The position numbers were made by a program, and so were the translations under genes. The notes below the pieces were generated by a model that ran no database searches, was not told the origin of the DNA, and saw nothing but the letters and a program-made list of their open reading frames with translations. This document shows, piece by piece, positions 58,501-64,000 of a stretch of DNA of 64,000 bases; within the stretch, counting starts at the first letter, position 1; each line of letters starts with the position of its first letter. Where the stretch lies: the NCBI GenBank assembly GCA_947462335.1, contig OX381714.1:39033360-39097359 (forward strand). Reading direction: 5' to 3'. The stretch comes from Harmothoe impar (Eukaryota; Annelida; Polychaeta; Phyllodocida; Polynoidae).

Positions 58501-61500
58501 CAGATGACCCTTTTTAGGGGATGTTAGATCTGGTAATGAAACACTCCCTCCGTCCATGCACCCTCCTCCCTTCTGCACATAGACACAGACAGGGACAACC
58601 CCCTTAAAAAGTGGACATTATTATGTAAATCATCAAAATGGATAATATATTCCTGAGAGCAGCTGCTGTGTTCTCAAAGAATTGGACAAATACAGCTCTT
58701 GCAACTTTCAAGTTACATCCCTCTAAAATGATGCTCATTATCTACCCTTCATAAATGCAATTGGATTCACGTTTAGTAATTAGGTCAGAAGTGGCAAAAT
58801 AATGGGATGATGGAATGAGAAAACCATTGCCTTTTTAAAGACGGATGTTATATGATTAATTACCTTCATAGAATTTTGATTTCTGAGTACGTATATCTTG
58901 AAAACATCCTGTGCCCATTGCAGTCTTGCAAGCTGCCAGTGTAAACCACATAACAGATGCTATGATTAGTGGTGGTGACAGTTCATTTTGTAAGTTACCC
59001 ATTTTAGTAGTAAGACCAATGCCTCTGTCTCCAGCTGTGTGTAAGGCTTGGGCAATAGTGTCTTCTGACAGGTTCTATGGCAGATCGATCACCCATGGAT
59101 ATTGACACAACCTCCTGTGCAGCCAACCTATGGTGTTATTTATGTCTGTCAGTGGGTTACTGTTAACTACTGCATCCATGTAGTAACCTATAGTAATGGG
59201 GAAAGCAGACAGTGGGAAGTGGGCGTGCATGTAGACACCCTGGATGATGGGTGTCAGTGAGGTTACCCAGGGGCAGGTGGTGAGGACCCACCAACCCCTT
59301 CCACCCCCTTACCTTCAGTCTGTAATGTCAGCCCAGGCCTAATTACCAATTAACTACTAATTAGGAACCTGAGGGCCCCAGGACAGGTGTCTGCCCCTGC
59401 TGGGTGAGGGAGGGGGTGGCTATAGTGGGGTGCATGTGGTTTGGGGTGAGAGTAGGGGTGGTCGAGGAGGAAGCTGGGTTGAGTGGGATGTAGTCGTAGT
59501 GGGGGAGGGATGGGGGAAGGGGTAGGGGTCGAAAATGAAAAGCATGGGGGATGGTGTGTGAAGGGAGGGCTTAATGACGATAGGATTGTGATTGTGACAG
59601 GAGGAACATGTTGACACTATGATATACTTACATTTATATGTAAATGTTACTTCGAATCATCCTTGAAATAACTACAGCATTGGAATCATTCCAGAAATGG
59701 AACAATATCTCCCCTCTGTTAACGATCTGATGTATATGTTTTACCACCCCTTTGTATATGGAGGTGACCATCTACTGCGGGTATATGGAATTGTGGATAC
59801 TTTTCTCTACAACCACAATGTCAGAGGTCTGCCCCCTCCCCACCCTACACACTATGATTACGGCTTGAACCCTTTGGTATACGACCATGGTTAGGGCTTG
59901 AACCTTTGGTATAGGACCATCCATGGACCAGAAGTTGCATTATGTGCTTCACTATAGACATGCAGGAACTATTAACCTTTCACACATACAACCCGCCTCG
60001 CCCTATTTACCCCATTGTCAGGCCCTCCAGATGATGTACTATAAATAGCCCATCCTGGCATTGTGCTTTTACCAGATATATCTATGGAAATGAGGTTTTT
60101 CTGCCCACCCTTTATCTGCCTGCCTGTAACCATACCATTTCATAGATGAGCGCCAGCCTGACACCAACAAGCCTGGCTTAGGCCTATTCAATAAACCCCA
60201 TCCCCAGGCCTTAGGCTCCAGGTAGGCTTGCTCTGTATGCCTCAATAAGTTTCCAGATAATTACCTAGGCCTAGGGGGATAGGGTGGGGCCAGGGGTATT
60301 GTTAATAGCTTGTGCAGTGAATTATCCTCCCTGTCGGAGGGAGAGGGGCATACCAGGTGAAAGTGGAAGTCGATAGGAAATGTCTCTAATGGCTGGACAT
60401 GATGACCATGCTGTTTAATTAATGGCAGAGATAATTGGCAGCATGTCATTTTACATGTCACCCTAATTGCCTCTCTAACAAAGGGCAAGCTGGAGGCTAT
60501 GGAGTTAATATCATCCCAGAGTTGACCTTTGAAATTAGACAAAAATGACAATGCAGATCCATGGAGTAAACAATCCATTATCTAGAAGTTTAAACTCCCT
60601 CCTGATATTTTCGTTTTTACAATTTGACTAAAGACTTCCATTCCATCACGACTCCTAATGTAAAAATTGATAATCCTTGCTAATTTCTGAGCATGGATAG
60701 GGATGTGTTGTGTGTCATTAAGTTTTCATTCTGCAGCTGCCTGTAGTAAGGCTGGCAGGCAGGTGGCTGAGTGACGGCCTTATAGGGCTGACCATCACCT
60801 TTTCTTAAAACTGCATGTCATGGGCGATAATGGGGAAGTGGGGCTAATTCAGTAGGTGACAAGTCATGGTCATGCGCACAGTTACATCATTTCAACACAC
60901 ATGTCACGTGGCATCCCCTACACCAGCCCAACCATTCTTCATGCATGACATTCCTGACAGTTTCTGCACCCCCCCCCCCCCTGCAAAAGCAATTTTGTCA
61001 ATAAATCACGAGAGTTGCACAAACTATGGCCAGGTGGTGCAAACCACAAACCTTATCACCAAAATTATATCTCTGGGCACACCTTTTTTCCTCTTGTTTC
61101 GGATTTATGGTCCATTTAATTCGGTCAGGAATATTTATCCAATCTTTTTTGTTTATTTTTGTTTTCTTTGATAGGGCAGTCGCACGCAGCCTTTGTTGTC
61201 TGCTGTGCGCATGCGTAGGTTTTAATAATCCTAGTAATTACAAAATAGCAGGTCGCAATTTTGCCATTATAACCCATCATTACATGACAATGAAAATTGG
61301 TTGTACATTCTCGCAATTCGGCCAAAATGTGTTCAAGTGTTTCAAAATAACCCAAGTGTTTTGAAGCATCAACGTGCCATCCAATATAACACAGGGGGAT
61401 AGAGTTCGCATTGTAGTGTCCATCCATGAATTCCCAATGCTGACGTGATACTGGACAATGCTGGAGCATGGGAACAATGGCCTGCACACAAGGGATGATG

Positions 61501-64000
61501 ACAATAATGTGTACAAATGGATTTATTTGGTGTTTCAACATTCAACACGTGGTGCGCATGCTCAGAAGAGGCGCCCCCACGCGGAGGGAGTTGAACTGTT
61601 TACCGGCCAGATGTTCGCTGGTTCTCTCCTGCACACAGTGTCCTCTCCCTTCGAGGACGGGCACCAGCGGGGACAAAAGTCGTCTGCTTTGACGTTTTAC
61701 TCTCCAGCAGAAGCTTAGCCTCCCCTGTGGTTATGCCTGTGGCGAAGAACCTGTATGAAGAGTGATAGTTCCCTTTTGAGTCCTGACACCCGTCAGCTGT
61801 TCCATCTACTTGATGCCCTCCCCATGCACGATCGTCACGCGCACCCACACGATCCAACCATCACCCCCCCCCCCCGCCAACAAAAAACAAGTTCAAAAAG
61901 AAGGTGTTCTTCCTCAATTTCACACTTTTAATTCCGCTTCTCGCAGACTGCAATTTCTGCCCTTATGTTATGGAATTGCTCTCATGTCAAACTGTCATTT
62001 GGGAAACCTTTTGGGGTGCAATTTTGTGAAACCACCTGTAATTTTCACGTCTTTTTATGACCTTCATCAAAATGAGTGATCTCACATCCGCCTCCACCCC
62101 TAACCTCGCCTCTGCTAAAGGTCAGCACCAACTGAGAGCAGTAACAGGATTTTTCCAAATCATGATCATTAAATCTTTGCAGGGATACTTAAAGTTGTTT
62201 TAGAGAAATCGTATCTAAACCAAACATGAAAACCTTAAATTAGCCACTTTATAAAGCAATGTTTTTTTTTGTTTTTTTTTGTAGAGGACAATGCTTCCTT
62301 CGGCACCTTTGCCTGGTACTATTGCCCTCGTGGCAGCACCACCCCACCCCTGCCCCCCCCCCCCCCCCACCCCATACCCTCTTGTCTGTTCCATCTCTTT
62401 TTCACCCATCCCCAGAGGGAACTGACAAGTGGCACTCCCTTGGACAAAGTGGACGTTGGGCTGTGAGTGGTTTTAACCCACCTGTGTCCCTCTGGACATG
62501 ACAATGGTGAGGTGGGAGGGTGCTGGGGTCCGGGTGGGGTCAGGGGTGGCCACAGTCTATGAGGTGTGAGGGAGTAGTGAGAAGTGGGGTGTCAGAGGTG
62601 GATCGGCACATCTCATGATCTCTGGTCCAACAATGGACATCACAGCCTTCTTGGTTCAAGGTGTGACAGTGTTATATTGCTGGCTTAAGCCCTTCGTTCA
62701 GCAGGAAAAGAGCAACCCAATTTTAGCCAGGTAGTGCGACTGTATAATGGGACTTAAATATTTCATTAGAAGCATTAGGTTTACATTGCTATCAATCATG
62801 TATCGATTGAAATAATGTATTATTTTATTCTTGCATTTAGCAAGTGTTTTTGCATATAATATTTTGGCACATATTGGGCTCATCTGGGGAAAAATGGGCG
62901 ATTATGACTCATCATAACTTAGCTGATAACCGCACCTCATTAGGACTAGTAAAGGTATCATTAAAACTGATGTATGACCGTACAGTTATCGCCAACATAG
63001 CCGTGCAGTTATCACCAACAAAGTCCTTTAGTCACTCAACAACTGTCATCAGCAATAAAACTCGAACAAGTAACAATTTATGTGCCCACTCTTCACCTGT
63101 TCTCTGCAGCTCAGTACCTCTTATATTACACCGTCTGACCGCCCAACACCTTTGTGACTTACACAACCCTTGCTGGTGATAAAGTTAAGAGACAGAAAAC
63201 TGGTAGCCATAACCACAGAGCAGGCAGAGCCACACAAAGGACCTAAATGAGACATATATAATTATGTTGAAATGTTGATTACATACTACATTCCACTCTG
63301 TGACTTTTCTACATCTACTGCCTATGCATTTTTCAGCAATAAATGTCAATGAACATTAATTTGACTGTCAGGTTCCATGTGAAATCTCCACCTTCAGAGA
63401 AAAGATGTATGCTATTAGCTATCACCATGGTTTCTATGTGATAGCTATGTACATGATAATTGTTTTAACAATCCTGATATTTCCTGGTTTGAGCTAGAAG
63501 TTCAGAAGTGATAATTGGAGCCATTATTGCTCCGCACTGACTATCAAACACACATCAGACACATTGTACAGCATGCAGATGCCCTGACAATGATCTGTAA
63601 GTGCGATTCAACTGTCATGGTCCACAGCAGTAAGACATGCCAACCTTTGCACTGTAGTTCCCAAGGTTCGGCTTGGGAGGCGATGTGCAACACTGCAGTA
63701 CAACCGTTCAGGTGTTTACATTTTCCCACAGGTGTTGCACATAGAGGTACCGTGTTACCTGGAGCTGTATCCACATTCATTAGTCACAGAATCCGCCTAA
63801 GGTCATGTGTCTTTTGTAAGGGGTCACTGCATCTTAAGTCGGCCCCCTTTTAATGCACACAGAGCTCCTTTGACCAGGGATATATCTATCTTGACACACA
63901 GACAATGGTATAGTAACGTCTATGCCAGATGCTCTGTTGATACCTTTCATGTGCAACTACTAAACTGATGTAATATTGCCCAACTTAGCATGTGTTGAGA

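Larger units (their letters stand above)
41363..64000. other. Right flank: 22.6 kb without a supported gene
   Basis: Holds three MITE copies, low-complexity tracts (G-rich near 45830-45870 and 52086-52150; C runs near 49613-49640, 50510-50521, 60969-60981, 61865-61876, 62353-62369) and a few candidate exons. The parts near 50900-51600 and 53340-53900 are less AT-rich and less repetitive than the rest and could be regulatory, but I see no gene. Confidence 0.4.

Noticed and set aside
62275..62470. Possible exon after an extreme T-rich acceptor (ending tttgtag)
   Set aside because: All three frames are open through a poly-C tract and no donor is convincing. The T run is as likely a simple repeat.
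1..64000. CRISPR array, rRNA genes, bacterial operons
   Set aside because: No evenly spaced direct repeats with unique spacers, no rRNA motifs, and gene structure is eukaryotic throughout.

Overview
The window looks like nuclear DNA from an animal, most likely an invertebrate. It has spliced genes with GT..AG introns, a Kozak-type start (CCACCATGG), kilobase-scale introns, many short terminal-inverted-repeat elements and one recently inserted large DNA element. Nothing suggests a bacterial or organellar source, and I cannot name the species from sequence alone.

Left third (1 to about 23,000): one plus-strand gene built from three exceptionally long coding exons (6,133, 3,155 and 4,851 nt). 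They join in frame with matching phases at 6394/10737 and 13891/15194. A fourth, 48-nt exon is likely at 22917-22964. The exons encode at least 4,729 residues of almost wholly disordered, Ser/Pro/Thr-rich protein. It carries YDxV/YxxV tyrosine motifs, SxLP motifs in basic context, many SP/TP sites and a DSGxxS-type degron. I read it as a giant cytoskeletal or signalling scaffold, but I do not recognise the family. The 3' end is not resolved; the rest of the window is intron, intergenic DNA, or both.

Middle (31,926-41,362): a 9.4-kb mobile element. It has 6-bp target duplications (TGTATA), nearly identical terminal inverted repeats of about 720 bp that begin AGTAGTATAG, and no recognisable enzyme gene. 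The AG termini, 6-bp duplication and repeat length point to a non-autonomous Polinton/Maverick-like element. Each terminal repeat is packed with E2F-like, CCAAT, ETS-like and TCACGTGA motifs, plus a 49-bp near-perfect palindrome and a long G tract. The interior holds a long hairpin, a CTG/CAG-rich block, a three-copy 0.7-kb direct repeat with a conserved hairpin and AATAAA, and two interleaved inverted repeats. This is the most unusual object in the window.

Elsewhere: five copies of a 0.2-0.27 kb TTAA-flanked piggyBac-type MITE, another TTAA MITE, further inverted repeats, a nuclear-receptor half-site cluster, and low-confidence candidate exons on both strands (a phase-consistent minus-strand set at 24.7-30.7 kb, another minus exon at 48.6-48.8 kb, and a plus-strand open segment at 42.1-42.5 kb). 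The right 22 kb holds no gene I can support firmly.
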